Assembly (NCBI GenBank): GCA_905234735.1
Contig: CAJOJA010000008.1
Span: forward strand, 90,625-154,624
Origin: an uncultured Bacteroidaceae bacterium
GTDB taxonomy: Bacteria; Bacteroidota; Bacteroidia; Bacteroidales; Bacteroidaceae
DNA length: 64,000 bases
Direction: 5' to 3'
Positions 18,036-27,646 of the stretch are shown here, one piece after another; the first letter of the stretch is position 1, and each line of letters begins with the position of its first letter. The translations under genes were made by a program, and so were the position numbers. The notes beneath the pieces were generated by a model. It made no database searches. It saw only the letters and a program-made list of their open reading frames with translations, and was not told where the DNA came from.

Positions 18036-20168
18036 ATGAAAAAGCATTTTATTGCTCTCTTGGCCGCTGTAGCAGTATTGGTCTCTTGTACGGAGAACAT
18101 CGACACATCGAATCGTTACACGTTCACGGAGGAGACCATCACCAGCTATCTGCAGAAGCACGACCAGTTCAGTGAATATGTGAAACTGCTGGAGACCGTC
18201 CGGGTAAGTAAGTACTCCGAAAGCACCATGTCGCAGTTGTTGTCGGCACGTGGTAACTATACAGTGTTTGCACCCAACAACCAAGCCATTCAGCTCTATC
18301 TGGATACGCTGGCCCTGAAGGGCATCATCAGCGAGCCCTCGTGGGAGGGATTCCCGAAGGATGGTGTAGCCCTCGACTCCATTCAGCGTGTTATTGTCTT
18401 CAATAGCATTCTGGATGCAGGCAACGAGAACGACAATATTTACCAGACGTCTTCTTTCCCTGAGCAGAACAATGAGTTCCTAATTAGCAACATGAACGAC
18501 CGTAAACTGACGGTTCATTATGGTACAAACCCCGACAGTATTTTCATCAACGGCATCTATCAGGTTTCGCAAACCAATCGTGACATCATGGCCATCAACG
18601 GATTCATCCACGAGATGCAGGGCGTAATCGCTCCCAGTAATGAAACGCTGGGTGACATCGTTAGCAGCATGATAGCTGAGGGTGAGGGAGGCTTCGTAGT
18701 TATGTCAAAGCTGATTAGTGCATGTGGACTTATTGACACACTGAGCCGGGTTAAGGACGAGACATACGAAGAGTTGTACATGACAGGAAGCATCAATCCT
18801 CAGCTCCCCTACCACGACACAGAAAATTCCGTAGGTTATTTGCCTGAACATCGCAAGTACGGATTTACGCTATTTGCCGAGACCGACGAGTTTTGGAGCA
18901 ATACCCTGGGTAAGCCTATTGACGAAATTACCGTTGAGGATATTCGAGCATATATTCAAGACAACAACTTATGCCCAGGATCCATCGACGACACCAACTA
19001 CAAGAGCATCGACAATGCGCTGAACCAGTTCGTGACGTATCACTTGCTACCTATGCGCATTCCGAAGAATAAACTCACCATTCACTATACCGAAAAGGGC
19101 TACAACTTCCAAACTTCCACGACGTACACCATCCCCGTTTGGGAACTTTACACTACGATGGGCAAACGTCGTCTCATAAAGATTTACGAGGCTGGTCCCA
19201 GTGGCCCGGATGGTTTCTACCTGAATCGTTTCCCCAACCTGGACAATCGTCGTCGCGGTAATTACAAGGAGACGGGTTGTGATCCCGACAAGGAGGGTAT
19301 TCACCTCGACATTCCCGACGATATGTCGCCACTATCCTTCGTGAACGCCATTATTTACCCCATCAATCGTGTATTGGCATATGATAATGATACGCGCGAT
19401 AACTTCCAGAAGATGCGCCTGCGCTATGACGTGGCTGCCCTGTTCCCTGAGTTCATGAATAACGACATCCGCATCGACCGTATCGGCAACACCTACACGC
19501 GCCACGTGGGAATCCCTTGCACCAGCACCTATAACTATCTGGAGGACTGCGAAATTGCCGATGGCAGTCTCTTCTACTACCTTTCCGGCTATAAGTGCAA
19601 CTGGGCTAATTACCAAGGTGACGAGCTAAATGTGGTAGGTAAGTACGAGATGACGTTCCGCCTGCCTCCCGTGCCTCGTAAGGGAACATACGAGATTCGT
19701 TATCTTATCGGTTGCGGTTCTAGCTGGCGTAGTATGTGTCAAGTTTATTTTGGAACCGACCGCGACAATCTTCCAGCCATGGGTATCCCTCTTGATGTAC
19801 GTCAGGGTGCTCACTACCGCTATCTGCTCAGTGGTTCAGTGCCCAGTGAGTTTGTGGGTTGGCAAGATGATACCGACGACGATGACTTCAACGCTGAGAC
19901 TGATAAAAAGATGCGTGCCAACGGCTACATGAAGGGTCCGGAATACTACTGGCCGGAGATTTCCGGAAGTCCCACCTCTACGGCACGTAAGCGTGACCGA
20001 ATTCTGCGACGTATCATCGTCACCAGCACAATGGATCCCGACCAGACCTATTACCTCCGTTTCAAGAATGTGCTTGACAATGAGAAACTGCAGTTCTACA
20101 TGGACTTCATCGAAGTCTGCCCGAAGGAAATCTATGATAATCCCGTGGAGCCGGAGGACATTTGGTAA
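18036..20168 (+). CDS. Fasciclin (FAS1)-domain surface lipoprotein
   Basis: A 710-residue protein with a lipoprotein signal (VAVLVSC, lipidated Cys18). The following region has FAS1 features: YTVFAPNNQAIQLYLDTL (about 72-92), then IVFNSILDAG, and MAINGFIHEMQGVIAP near residue 188-200. A second, weaker FAS1-like segment starts around YGFTLFAETDEFWSNTLG (about 275). The C-terminal half (about 450-710) is beta-rich and resembles the extra domain of large Bacteroidota FAS1 proteins. FAS1 domains mediate adhesion; the ligand is unknown. The gene has its own promoter and is followed after 36 bp by a histidine phosphatase. Confidence 0.82.
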   Translation: MKKHFIALLAAVAVLVSCTENIDTSNRYTFTEETITSYLQKHDQFSEYVKLLETVRVSKYSESTMSQLLSARGNYTVFAPNNQAIQLYLDTLALKGIISEPSWEGFPKDGVALDSIQRVIVFNSILDAGNENDNIYQTSSFPEQNNEFLISNMNDRKLTVHYGTNPDSIFINGIYQVSQTNRDIMAINGFIHEMQGVIAPSNETLGDIVSSMIAEGEGGFVVMSKLISACGLIDTLSRVKDETYEELYMTGSINPQLPYHDTENSVGYLPEHRKYGFTLFAETDEFWSNTLGKPIDEITVEDIRAYIQDNNLCPGSIDDTNYKSIDNALNQFVTYHLLPMRIPKNKLTIHYTEKGYNFQTSTTYTIPVWELYTTMGKRRLIKIYEAGPSGPDGFYLNRFPNLDNRRRGNYKETGCDPDKEGIHLDIPDDMSPLSFVNAIIYPINRVLAYDNDTRDNFQKMRLRYDVAALFPEFMNNDIRIDRIGNTYTRHVGIPCTSTYNYLEDCEIADGSLFYYLSGYKCNWANYQGDELNVVGKYEMTFRLPPVPRKGTYEIRYLIGCGSSWRSMCQVYFGTDRDNLPAMGIPLDVRQGAHYRYLLSGSVPSEFVGWQDDTDDDDFNAETDKKMRANGYMKGPEYYWPEISGSPTSTARKRDRILRRIIVTSTMDPDQTYYLRFKNVLDNEKLQFYMDFIEVCPKEIYDNPVEPEDIW

Positions 20169-20204
20169 ATTAAGAATAAAGATTTAAAAGTCAAGAATTT
20201 ATTA

Positions 20205-21494
20205 ATGTATACGAAACTTACATCCATCATAGCGGCGGCATTACTGGTGTCGCCGCTAATGGTTTTTGCTCAGCAAGGCTGGACGAAGGCCCGTCAGGAG
20301 ATTCACGAAAATAAGTTGCTTTCGGCAAGTAACTATTTGGCATACGTCGACCCCACCGAGAAACTGACACCAGCCCCCAAGGGGTACGAACCATTCTATC
20401 TCAGCCATTACGGACGACACGGCAGCCGTTGGCTCATCGGAGACTGGGAGTACCAGGATGCCATGAAGGTGCTGAAGAAGGCCCACGAACAGGGTGTGCT
20501 GACAGAGCGCGGAGAGCTTCTTCGCCAACAGCTCGACAAGTTCTACAAGACCACCATCGACCGTCGCGGCGATCTAACTACCGTAGGCGAACGCCAGCAC
20601 CACCGCATCGGACGGCGCATGACCGAGCACTTCCCCGAAATCTTCGGTGCCAGCAACAGTCAGGTGGATGCCCGGTCTACGGTTGTCATTCGGTGTATTC
20701 TGTCGATGGTTGCCGAATGCGAGGAACTTACGGCCTTCAACCCTCAACTGCGCATCCACAACGATGTCAGTCAGGCCTTTCAGTACTACCTGAACAAGGA
20801 ACCCTGGGAGCGCATCATTAACGAAAAGAACGATGCAAAGTGGAAACGCGTTAATTTTGATTACAAGCGAGAATACACCCATCCTGAGCGTCTTTGTCGC
20901 CTGCTCTTCACCGACGATGGATTTGTCCGATATGGTATGGATGCAGGCTCGTTTATGCGACGCCTCTTCGACATCTGCAGCAACATGCAGAGCCACGATG
21001 ACGGCATCGACCTCTACGACCTTTTCACCGAAGACGAGCTTTACGATCTATGGCGTATCCGCAACCTGGAGTGGTACGTAAACTACAGCAGCGAGTATTC
21101 ACCCCACACGCAGGACAACCTGCTGCACAATTTCCTCGAGACGGCAGATACCATCGTCAGCAAGAAAGATTTCCATGGTGCTACCTTGCGCTTCGGACAC
21201 GAAGTCTGTGTCATGCCCCTGGCTGCCCTAATGCAACTGGGCGACTGTTATCCCGAAGTACCTATGGAACGCCTCGACACTCTCGACCGCGTGTGGGCCA
21301 ACTTCCGCATTTTTCCCATGGCCTCGAACATCCAGTTGGTGTTCTATCGACCCAAAAAGGCTCGGGATGGTGATATCCTGGTTAAGGCTATGTTGAACGA
21401 GCGCGAGCAGAAACTCCCTCTCCCCACCAACCAGTATCCCTATTACCGCTGGCAGGACGTAAAGGCCCTCTTTGAAAAGCGCCTATCCGAATAG
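20205..21494 (+). CDS. Exported histidine-type acid phosphatase (MINPP/phytase-like)
   Basis: A 429-residue protein with a cleavable signal (ALLVSPLMVFAQ). The catalytic motif of branch-2 histidine phosphatases is clear: LSHYGRHGSR with Arg71-His72. The distal proton-donor motif is LRFGHEVCVMPL near residue 331 (HE form). Homologues include periplasmic acid phosphatases and inositol polyphosphate phosphatases able to release phosphate from phytate; the substrate is not fixed by sequence. The gene follows the FAS1 lipoprotein closely and is 49 bases upstream of xseA. Confidence 0.87.
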   Translation: MYTKLTSIIAAALLVSPLMVFAQQGWTKARQEIHENKLLSASNYLAYVDPTEKLTPAPKGYEPFYLSHYGRHGSRWLIGDWEYQDAMKVLKKAHEQGVLTERGELLRQQLDKFYKTTIDRRGDLTTVGERQHHRIGRRMTEHFPEIFGASNSQVDARSTVVIRCILSMVAECEELTAFNPQLRIHNDVSQAFQYYLNKEPWERIINEKNDAKWKRVNFDYKREYTHPERLCRLLFTDDGFVRYGMDAGSFMRRLFDICSNMQSHDDGIDLYDLFTEDELYDLWRIRNLEWYVNYSSEYSPHTQDNLLHNFLETADTIVSKKDFHGATLRFGHEVCVMPLAALMQLGDCYPEVPMERLDTLDRVWANFRIFPMASNIQLVFYRPKKARDGDILVKAMLNEREQKLPLPTNQYPYYRWQDVKALFEKRLSE

Positions 21495-21543
21495 AGTATC
21501 CATTTTTCTTTCACACCTTTCACATTATTCCTTTCTGCAGGAT

Positions 21544-22776
21544 ATGCCCATCACACTCTACGAACTAAACTCATTGGTCAAGGAAACTCTGGAACATGAG
21601 CTCCCCGATACCTTTTGGGTGCAAGGCGAACTCTGCGAGGGACGTCAGGGCTATGGTGGGCACTTCTATGGCGAACTCATTCAAAAGGACGAACGTACAG
21701 AAGCGGTTGTAGCCAAAGCGCGCATTACCTGCTGGGCCAACACTTTTGGTCAGATAGCTCATCGCTTTCATCAGCAGACTGGCGAGAGCCTACGCCCTGG
21801 CATGCAGGTGCTTATGGAGGTTGCGGTGTCATTCCATCAGCAGTATGGCTTCAGCCTTAATGTACTCGATATCGACCCCAACTTCACCCTTGGCGACATG
21901 GCCCGTCGTCGGCAACAGATATTGCGACAGCTCGAGGCTGATGGAATCCTGCATGACAATCAGACTCTCCCACTTCCTCTACTTACGCGACGCATAGCCG
22001 TCGTCAGCAGTCAGTCGGCGGCTGGCTATGGGGACTTCTGTAACCAACTCCAGCACAACGACTTTGGTTTTCATTTTATTGTCCAGCTCTTCCCCGCTGT
22101 CATGCAGGGCAGTAGGGTAGAGGAGACCATCATCCAGGCACTGGAGCAGGTAGCCCAGGAGGCAGACCAGTGGGATGTTGTGGCCATCATCCGTGGAGGT
22201 GGCGCCACCAGCGATCTCAGCGATTTCGATTCCTATCCCCTTGCTGTTTGCATTGCCCAAATGACGCTTCCCGTCATCACAGGCATTGGCCACGAGCGCG
22301 ACGAGACTGTCCTCGACTATGTTGCCCACACCCATCTGAAAACACCTACTGCCGTTGCAGCCTTCCTCATTGACCACATGGGTGAACTGGCTGTCCGGCT
22401 CGATGACCTCTCGCAACGTATAGGGCACAGTGTTACCAGTCGGATTGCACGCGAAGAGCAACGTATGGTGCGTCTTGCAACGGTGCTTCCCCTGACCTTC
22501 TGCAATGTCCGTCAGTTGCAGCTGCATCGTCTCGATCGCCTGCTACAGCGAATGAGCATAACCTATAAGGAGCAGCAACAGCGCCAACGCCATCGTCTTG
22601 ACCTTCTGGAGCAACGTCTTCGAGGACTTGACCCTGAGCTCCTTCTTCAGCGCGGCTATTCGATGACCTTCGGCCCCGACGGATGTCTTCTACGCGATAC
22701 CTCCCAGGTAGCCCCTGGTCAGTTCATCATCACACGCCTCGCCAATGGCGAACTACACTCGACCATCACTCCATAA
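21544..22776 (+). CDS. xseA: Exodeoxyribonuclease VII large subunit
   Basis: A 410-residue protein with the N-terminal OB-fold (ITLYELNSLVKETLEHELPDTFWVQGEL) and the exonuclease VII large-subunit core (RIAVVSSQSAAGYGDFCNQL, IIRGGGATSDLSDFDSYPLA, GIGHERDETVLDYVAHTHLKTPTAVAAFL), followed by the coiled-coil region. ExoVII degrades single-stranded DNA from both ends. The track start at 21472 lies inside the phosphatase gene; the ATG at 21544 begins the conserved N-terminus. xseB follows after 20 bases. Confidence 0.96.
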   Translation: MPITLYELNSLVKETLEHELPDTFWVQGELCEGRQGYGGHFYGELIQKDERTEAVVAKARITCWANTFGQIAHRFHQQTGESLRPGMQVLMEVAVSFHQQYGFSLNVLDIDPNFTLGDMARRRQQILRQLEADGILHDNQTLPLPLLTRRIAVVSSQSAAGYGDFCNQLQHNDFGFHFIVQLFPAVMQGSRVEETIIQALEQVAQEADQWDVVAIIRGGGATSDLSDFDSYPLAVCIAQMTLPVITGIGHERDETVLDYVAHTHLKTPTAVAAFLIDHMGELAVRLDDLSQRIGHSVTSRIAREEQRMVRLATVLPLTFCNVRQLQLHRLDRLLQRMSITYKEQQQRQRHRLDLLEQRLRGLDPELLLQRGYSMTFGPDGCLLRDTSQVAPGQFIITRLANGELHSTITP

Positions 22777-22796
22777 CCCTTAACCCTTTCCTTACT

Positions 22797-22988
22797 ATGT
22801 CCTACGAACAATCCATACAGCGTATCGAAGCCATCGCTCAACAATTGGAACGTGGCGAGATGCCCATCGACGAAATGGCCTCCCGCCTACGCGAGGCTCA
22901 GGAACTCCTCCGCCAATGCCGCCAGCAACTATATGCTGCAGACAAGGCCGTACAAGAAATTCTGGCAACTGACAGCGAGAGTGAATAA
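22797..22988 (+). CDS. xseB: Exodeoxyribonuclease VII small subunit
   Basis: A 63-residue helical protein (YEQSIQRIEAIAQQLERGEMPIDEMASRLREAQELLRQCRQQL), the normal XseB length. Several small subunits decorate each XseA. I used the ATG at 22797; the track's 22683 start is inside xseA. Confidence 0.94.
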   Translation: MSYEQSIQRIEAIAQQLERGEMPIDEMASRLREAQELLRQCRQQLYAADKAVQEILATDSESE

Positions 22989-23036
22989 AAATGAAGCAAA
23001 CCTGCTTGCTGATTTTGTGGTTTGCAAATAAATGAT

Positions 23037-23044
23037 TATCTTTG
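23037..23044 (+). promoter_or_regulatory. Promoter -7 element (TATCTTTG) of the PPi-phosphofructokinase gene
   Basis: TATCTTTGCAAGC with a TTG about 22 bases upstream (near 23014). Just before it, GCAAACC (22996) and GGTTTGC (23019) form a perfect 7-bp inverted repeat that could close the xse transcript or act as an operator. Confidence 0.6.
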
Positions 23045-23085
23045 CAAGCAAAATTTGTGAACAATACATAATTATAAAAAAAACT

Positions 23086-24738
23086 ATGGAAAAAAGTGCA
23101 TTGCAGATTGCCCGTGCCGCCTATCAGCCCAAGTTGCCGAAGGCTTTGCAGGGACCTGTGAACGTGAAAGAGGGTGCTGCCACCCAGAGTGTAGGTAATC
23201 AGGAAGAAATCAAGGCCCTGTTCCCCAACACCTATGGTATGCCCGTAGTGGAGTTTGTGCCTGCTGAGAGCGAAAACAAGGATGCCATCAACGTGGGTAT
23301 CATCCTATCCGGTGGTCAGGCTCCCGGTGGTCACAACGTTATCAGTGGTCTCTACGACGGTGTTAAATCGCTGAACCGCGATTCGAAGCTCTACGGTTTC
23401 CTGATGGGTCCCGGTGGACTTGTTGATCACAAGTACGTGGAGTTCACCGACGAGTTCATCGACGAATACCGCAATACGGGTGGTTTCGACATCATCGGTT
23501 CCGGTCGTACGAAGCTGGAGAAGGAAGCCCAGTTCGAGAGTGGTATCGAGATTCTGCGTCAGCTTGGCATCAAGGCCCTCGTCATCATCGGTGGCGACGA
23601 CTCGAACACCAATGCCTGCGTTCTGGCTGAATACTATGCAGCCAAGAAGTATGGCGTACAGGTTATCGGTTGCCCTAAGACCATCGACGGTGACCTGAAG
23701 AACGAGCAGATTGAGACCTCCTTTGGTTTCGACACGGCTTGCAAGACCTACAGCGAATTGATTGGTAACATCCAGCGCGACTGCAACTCAGCTCGCAAGT
23801 ACTGGCATTTTATCAAAGTGATGGGCCGCTCGGCCAGCCACATTGCTCTGGAGTGTGCCCTGCAGTGCCAGCCCAATATCTGTCTTATTTCTGAAGAGGT
23901 AGAGGCCAAACAGATGTCACTGGACGACGTTGTAGAGTACATTGCAAAGGCTGTTGCCCTGCGTGCTGCCGACGGCAACAACTTCGGTACCGTGCTCGTT
24001 CCCGAGGGCCTTATCGAATTCATTCCTGCCATTAAGAAACTAATCGCCCAGCTCAACGAAGTGCTAACTGACCCTGCAACGGGTGAGCCTCGTGAATTCA
24101 AGAGTGCCGACGAGCAGATAGCCTTCGTACTGAATAGCATCACTGCCGAAAATATGGCTGTACTGGAGAGTCTGCCTGCCGACGTGAAGCGTCAGCTCTG
24201 TCTGGATCGTGACCCACACGGAAACGTACAGGTTAGCCTTATTGAGACCGAGAAACTACTGAGTGCTATGGTTGCTAAGAAGTTGGACGCATGGAAGCAG
24301 GAGGGTAAGTTCAACGGCAAGTTCAGCGCCCAACACCACTTCTTTGGCTACGAAGGACGTTGTGCAGCTCCCTCGAACTACGATGCCGACTACTGCTACA
24401 GTCTGGGTTACAACGCCAGTCGCCTCATCTCGAATGGCAAGACCGGTTACATGTCTGTCATCCGCAACACTACGGCCCCCGCTGCTGAGTGGATTGCCGG
24501 TGGTGTGCCCATCACGATGATGATGAACATCGAACGCCGTAACGGTGCCAACAAGCCCGTTATCCGCAAGGCTTTGGTAGAGCTGGATGGTGCTCCCTTC
24601 AAGTACTTCGTTTCTAAGCGCGATGACTGGGCACGCCGCACGGCCTACGTTTATCCCGGTCCCATCCAGTATTTCGGTCCCACCGAAGTATGCGACCAGT
24701 GCACCAAGACGCTTGCACTGGAGCAAGCTAAGGGTTAA
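23086..24738 (+). CDS. Diphosphate-fructose-6-phosphate 1-phosphotransferase (PPi-PFK)
   Basis: A 550-residue enzyme of the long PPi-dependent phosphofructokinase group. The substrate loop reads LSGGQAPGGHNVISG; GGDDSNTNA has the Asp that favours PPi over ATP; the catalytic motif is PKTIDGDLKN; MGRSASHIALECALQ follows. It interconverts fructose 6-phosphate and fructose 1,6-bisphosphate with pyrophosphate, saving ATP in fermentative glycolysis. The track start (23032) precedes the true ATG at 23086 and overlaps the promoter. The GH25 gene follows after 13 bases. Confidence 0.95.
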   Translation: MEKSALQIARAAYQPKLPKALQGPVNVKEGAATQSVGNQEEIKALFPNTYGMPVVEFVPAESENKDAINVGIILSGGQAPGGHNVISGLYDGVKSLNRDSKLYGFLMGPGGLVDHKYVEFTDEFIDEYRNTGGFDIIGSGRTKLEKEAQFESGIEILRQLGIKALVIIGGDDSNTNACVLAEYYAAKKYGVQVIGCPKTIDGDLKNEQIETSFGFDTACKTYSELIGNIQRDCNSARKYWHFIKVMGRSASHIALECALQCQPNICLISEEVEAKQMSLDDVVEYIAKAVALRAADGNNFGTVLVPEGLIEFIPAIKKLIAQLNEVLTDPATGEPREFKSADEQIAFVLNSITAENMAVLESLPADVKRQLCLDRDPHGNVQVSLIETEKLLSAMVAKKLDAWKQEGKFNGKFSAQHHFFGYEGRCAAPSNYDADYCYSLGYNASRLISNGKTGYMSVIRNTTAPAAEWIAGGVPITMMMNIERRNGANKPVIRKALVELDGAPFKYFVSKRDDWARRTAYVYPGPIQYFGPTEVCDQCTKTLALEQAKG

Positions 24739-24751
24739 TGCCAAACGTCGA

Positions 24752-25597
24752 ATGACTAAAGGCGCAAGACGAAAGAATGTAAAGCGAAGCCGCCCGAGAC
24801 GTAAATCCTCGGGCGGCTCGCGCTTTCGCTCGTGGTGGGCACTCATTGCAGGCGGTTTGCTGGTGGTGGCGATTTATGTGGCCATCTTCTATCACTTCTT
24901 TGTCAGTCCGCTCTCGTTCCGTTGGCGTGCCATCTATGGCGAACCCGACTACCCCGAAGGTTTCGATGTCATGGGTATCGATATCAGTCACCACCAGGAC
25001 CACATCAACTGGGATCGGTTGCGCAATGCACATATAGCTAACCACCCCATAAGCTTCGTCATCATAAAGGCTACGGAGGGAACAAGTCTGGTGGATAACA
25101 ATTTTAACGACAACTTCCACTGGGCGCGTGCCAATGACATCGTACGAGGAGCTTATCATTTCTATATTCCCGATAAGAACGTCCGTCAGCAAGCCGAACA
25201 TTTTCTGCATCAAGCCCATCTGCTGGAGGGCGACCTAGTTCCCGTTCTGGACATAGAGAAACGTGGCAGCAAGCCGTTGAAGGACTTCCAGAACGACGTA
25301 CTCCTATGGCTCAGTATCGTGGAGAAAGCTTACGGCGTGCCCCCCATCATCTATACCTCTTATAAATTTAAGGAAGACTACCTTAGCGCACCGGCCTTCG
25401 ACCGCTATCCTTTGTGGATTGCGCACTACTACGAACGCCAACTCAAGTACAAGGGCGATTGGGTGCTTTGGCAATACACCGACTGCGGACGAGTGGACGG
25501 TATTAGGGGGACGGTGGACCTGAATCTGCTGAACGGCGACATGAAGCGGCTCAAAGAGTTGACCCTACAGCCCGATATCGACGAGCCGCAAGAGTAA
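24752..25597 (+). CDS. Membrane-anchored GH25 muramidase
   Basis: A 281-residue protein: basic N-terminus (TKGARRKNVKRSRPRRK), one membrane helix (about 29-50) and a GH25 lysozyme domain. Active-site acids are visible: GIDISHHQ (Asp77), IKATEG (Glu109) and PVLDIEK (Asp167, Glu169). GH25 enzymes cut the beta-1,4 MurNAc-GlcNAc bond, so this is probably a periplasm-facing cell-wall hydrolase. The track start (24587) lies in the PFK gene; the ATG at 24752 follows its stop by 13 bases. Its 3' end overlaps convergent prmA by 33 bases. Confidence 0.92.
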   Translation: MTKGARRKNVKRSRPRRKSSGGSRFRSWWALIAGGLLVVAIYVAIFYHFFVSPLSFRWRAIYGEPDYPEGFDVMGIDISHHQDHINWDRLRNAHIANHPISFVIIKATEGTSLVDNNFNDNFHWARANDIVRGAYHFYIPDKNVRQQAEHFLHQAHLLEGDLVPVLDIEKRGSKPLKDFQNDVLLWLSIVEKAYGVPPIIYTSYKFKEDYLSAPAFDRYPLWIAHYYERQLKYKGDWVLWQYTDCGRVDGIRGTVDLNLLNGDMKRLKELTLQPDIDEPQE

Positions 25598-26416
25598 CAT
25601 AGCCCAACCCTCGGCAATGCCTTTCTTTTCTATACGGAGACCCATTCCATGACCTTTTTCTTCCAGCATCGGAATGTCCTCTTCGTAAAAGCCGCTCAGC
25701 AGCAGTTGGCCTCCTGTCTTCAGTGCTCCGACAAAACGATTCATGTCCTGTAGCAGGATGTTGCGATTGATGTTTGCAATGACTAAGTCGTAACTTGCGT
25801 CCTGCGGCAATACGCTGGCATCCCCTTCGCGTACGTCGAAGCCCTCGACACGGTTCAGGGCTACGTTGGTCAATGTGTTCTCCACGCTCCACGAGTCGAT
25901 GTCGTAGCTGAATACGTGGTTTGCTCCACGCATTGCGGACAGTATGCCCAGAACGCCCGTTCCACAGCCGGCATCCACAATGCGACGACCCGACAAATCC
26001 ATGTTGCATAACTGGCGGAGAATCTGTCGGGTAGTGGGGTGGGTGCCCGTCCCGAAGGCCATGCGTGGGTTGATGACAATATCGTAGCGGCAGGGTGGAA
26101 CCTCCGTGTGGTTCGTGTCGTGCACGCAAACAAGGTCGTCGACAGCAATGGGTTCGAAACCCTCCTGTTCCCAAGTCTGATTCCAGTCCTCTTCGGGAGC
26201 CTCGCGGATGGTGTAGTTTACGATGTGCTGTCCAAAGGTAGACGCGATGCGCTGAGTCTCCTCCTCGTTGTAGTCTTGTTGCTGAACATAGCCTAAGAGT
26301 CCGTCCTCCGTGGGAAGAAAGGCCTCAAAACCGCTCTCGCCCAACAAGGCCGTGAGCACGTCTGCAGCAACCTCGTCGTAAGGTTTGATGGTGAATTTCG
26401 CTTCAAAGTACTTCAT
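25565..26416 (-). CDS. prmA: Ribosomal protein L11 methyltransferase
   Basis: A 283-residue class I AdoMet methyltransferase with the PrmA N-terminal domain (MKYFEAKFTIKPYDEVAADVLTALLGESGFEAF) and catalytic domain: TGTHPTTRQIL, VDAGCGTGVLGILSAMRGA (AdoMet loop) and VIANINRNILLQ. It trimethylates ribosomal protein L11. The start was moved from 26590 to the ATG at 26416. It is divergent from the gene at 26545 and converges on GH25. Confidence 0.95.
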   Translation of the reverse strand: MKYFEAKFTIKPYDEVAADVLTALLGESGFEAFLPTEDGLLGYVQQQDYNEEETQRIASTFGQHIVNYTIREAPEEDWNQTWEQEGFEPIAVDDLVCVHDTNHTEVPPCRYDIVINPRMAFGTGTHPTTRQILRQLCNMDLSGRRIVDAGCGTGVLGILSAMRGANHVFSYDIDSWSVENTLTNVALNRVEGFDVREGDASVLPQDASYDLVIANINRNILLQDMNRFVGALKTGGQLLLSGFYEEDIPMLEEKGHGMGLRIEKKGIAEGWAMLLLRLVDIGL

Positions 26417-26451
26417 AACGGGCGCTAAGTTACACAAAAAAGTCGAAAACA

Positions 26452-26487
26452 TAGGGATTTCCCCCACACAAAATGGGGATTTCCCCC
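26452..26487. repeat. Two direct repeats TrGGGATTTCCCCC upstream of 26545
   Basis: tagggatttccccc (26452-26465) and tggggatttccccc (26474-26487) are spaced 22 bases start to start, two helical turns, and end right where the -33 TTG of the downstream promoter begins. Each contains the near-palindrome GGGGATTTCCCC. They look like a regulator's binding sites. Confidence 0.65.
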
Positions 26488-26517
26488 TTGTTATGCTGTA
26501 AAAAGGCAGTAATTTTG
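26488..26517 (+). promoter_or_regulatory. Promoter (TTG - TAATTTTG) of the aromatic-rich secreted protein gene
   Basis: TTG at 26488-26490 and TAATTTTG at 26510-26517 are about 20 bases apart, the normal Bacteroidota spacing, 28 bases ahead of the ATG at 26545. Confidence 0.65.
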
Positions 26518-26544
26518 CACCAGAGAAACCATAAAACAACGAAT

Positions 26545-27609
26545 ATGAAAGCAAGAAACATGTTTTTGATGATGCTGGCATGGATGCCAATCATCAGTTT
26601 TGCCCAGTACGATGATGATATGTATTTCGTACCAAAGAAGAAGAGCAAAACCACCCAGACCGTGAAGCCGACGAACGACGAGCAGCGGCAGCCCAACGGA
26701 AATGTTTCGTCCTCGAATGACGAATACTACACGGGTACGTTACGCGATGTTGATGAGTACAATCGTCGCGGCGCGTCTTCTGCCAACGCCGTTTCGGATG
26801 TTGTCTATCCGGAGAAGGCGCGAGACACGGTCTATGTTGTCTTGGAGAATCAAAACGAATCGTACGACGACTACGCTATCTCAGCTCGCCTGGCACGTTT
26901 CCACGGCTACGGTTATCCCTACTATTCATGGTACGATCCTTGGTACTATGATCCTTGGTACTACGATTCCTGGTACTATGGTCCCCGCTGGAGTTTTAGC
27001 TGGGGATGGGGCTGGGGTTGGCGCGGCTATTACGGTTGGTACGACCCCTGGTACTATGGTCCCAGCTGGGGTTACTATGGCGGTCACGGCCATCACCATC
27101 ACCCGATAGCCGGTGGCGGCACACCCCATCGCGGATTCAACGGAGGTCGTGGTTATGCAATGGGCACATCTCCCCGTGGCACAACGGGAGCTATGCGCGG
27201 AGGTGGTCAGCCGACCACACGAACAGGACGTTCCGGCAGCACGAGCCTGGGCAGTTCTCGCGGCTATTCCATAGGCACTCGCAGCGATCGCGGTGCTTCT
27301 CGCGGCACGATTGGTGCCGGTCGGGGAAGTTCGAGTTACTATAATTCCAACGTGCGTGGCCTCACAGGCAGCTCGTCGCGCTCTACGGTAAACAACTCTT
27401 CGTCGCGTTCGACCAGCACTTATCGAGGCAGCAGTACCAGCACATATCGTGGAAGTAGTTCCAGCTCGTCGCGCAGCAGCTCGGGCAGTTATTCTGGTGG
27501 TACTCGCGGCAGCAGTGGCAGTTCGCGCAGTGGTGGCTTCTCCAGCGGCGGCAGTCGTGGAGGCGGTTTCTCGGGTGGCGGCAGTCGCGGTGGCGGCGGA
27601 CGGAGATAA
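26545..27609 (+). CDS. Secreted low-complexity protein rich in Tyr/Trp/Pro and Gly/Arg/Ser
   Basis: A 354-residue protein of unknown function. It has a signal peptide (FLMMLAWMPIISFAQ), then DDDMYFVPKKK, a short motif that recurs at the mature N-terminus of exported Bacteroidota proteins. Residues about 135-185 are extremely aromatic (YYSWYDPWYYDPWYYDSWYYGPRW), followed by GGHGHHHH, and the C-terminal 160 residues are nearly all Gly, Ser, Arg and Thr (SSGSSRSGGFSSGGSRGGG). Such composition suggests a disordered, possibly sticky or phase-separating, cell-surface protein. The track start at 26473 was rejected because promoter elements lie after it. The OMP gene follows after 37 bases and is probably co-transcribed. 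Confidence 0.8.
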   Translation: MKARNMFLMMLAWMPIISFAQYDDDMYFVPKKKSKTTQTVKPTNDEQRQPNGNVSSSNDEYYTGTLRDVDEYNRRGASSANAVSDVVYPEKARDTVYVVLENQNESYDDYAISARLARFHGYGYPYYSWYDPWYYDPWYYDSWYYGPRWSFSWGWGWGWRGYYGWYDPWYYGPSWGYYGGHGHHHHPIAGGGTPHRGFNGGRGYAMGTSPRGTTGAMRGGGQPTTRTGRSGSTSLGSSRGYSIGTRSDRGASRGTIGAGRGSSSYYNSNVRGLTGSSSRSTVNNSSSRSTSTYRGSSTSTYRGSSSSSSRSSSGSYSGGTRGSSGSSRSGGFSSGGSRGGGFSGGGSRGGGGRR

Positions 27610-27646
27610 TGTGCAATTGATAATTAATAATTCGTAACTTAATAAT

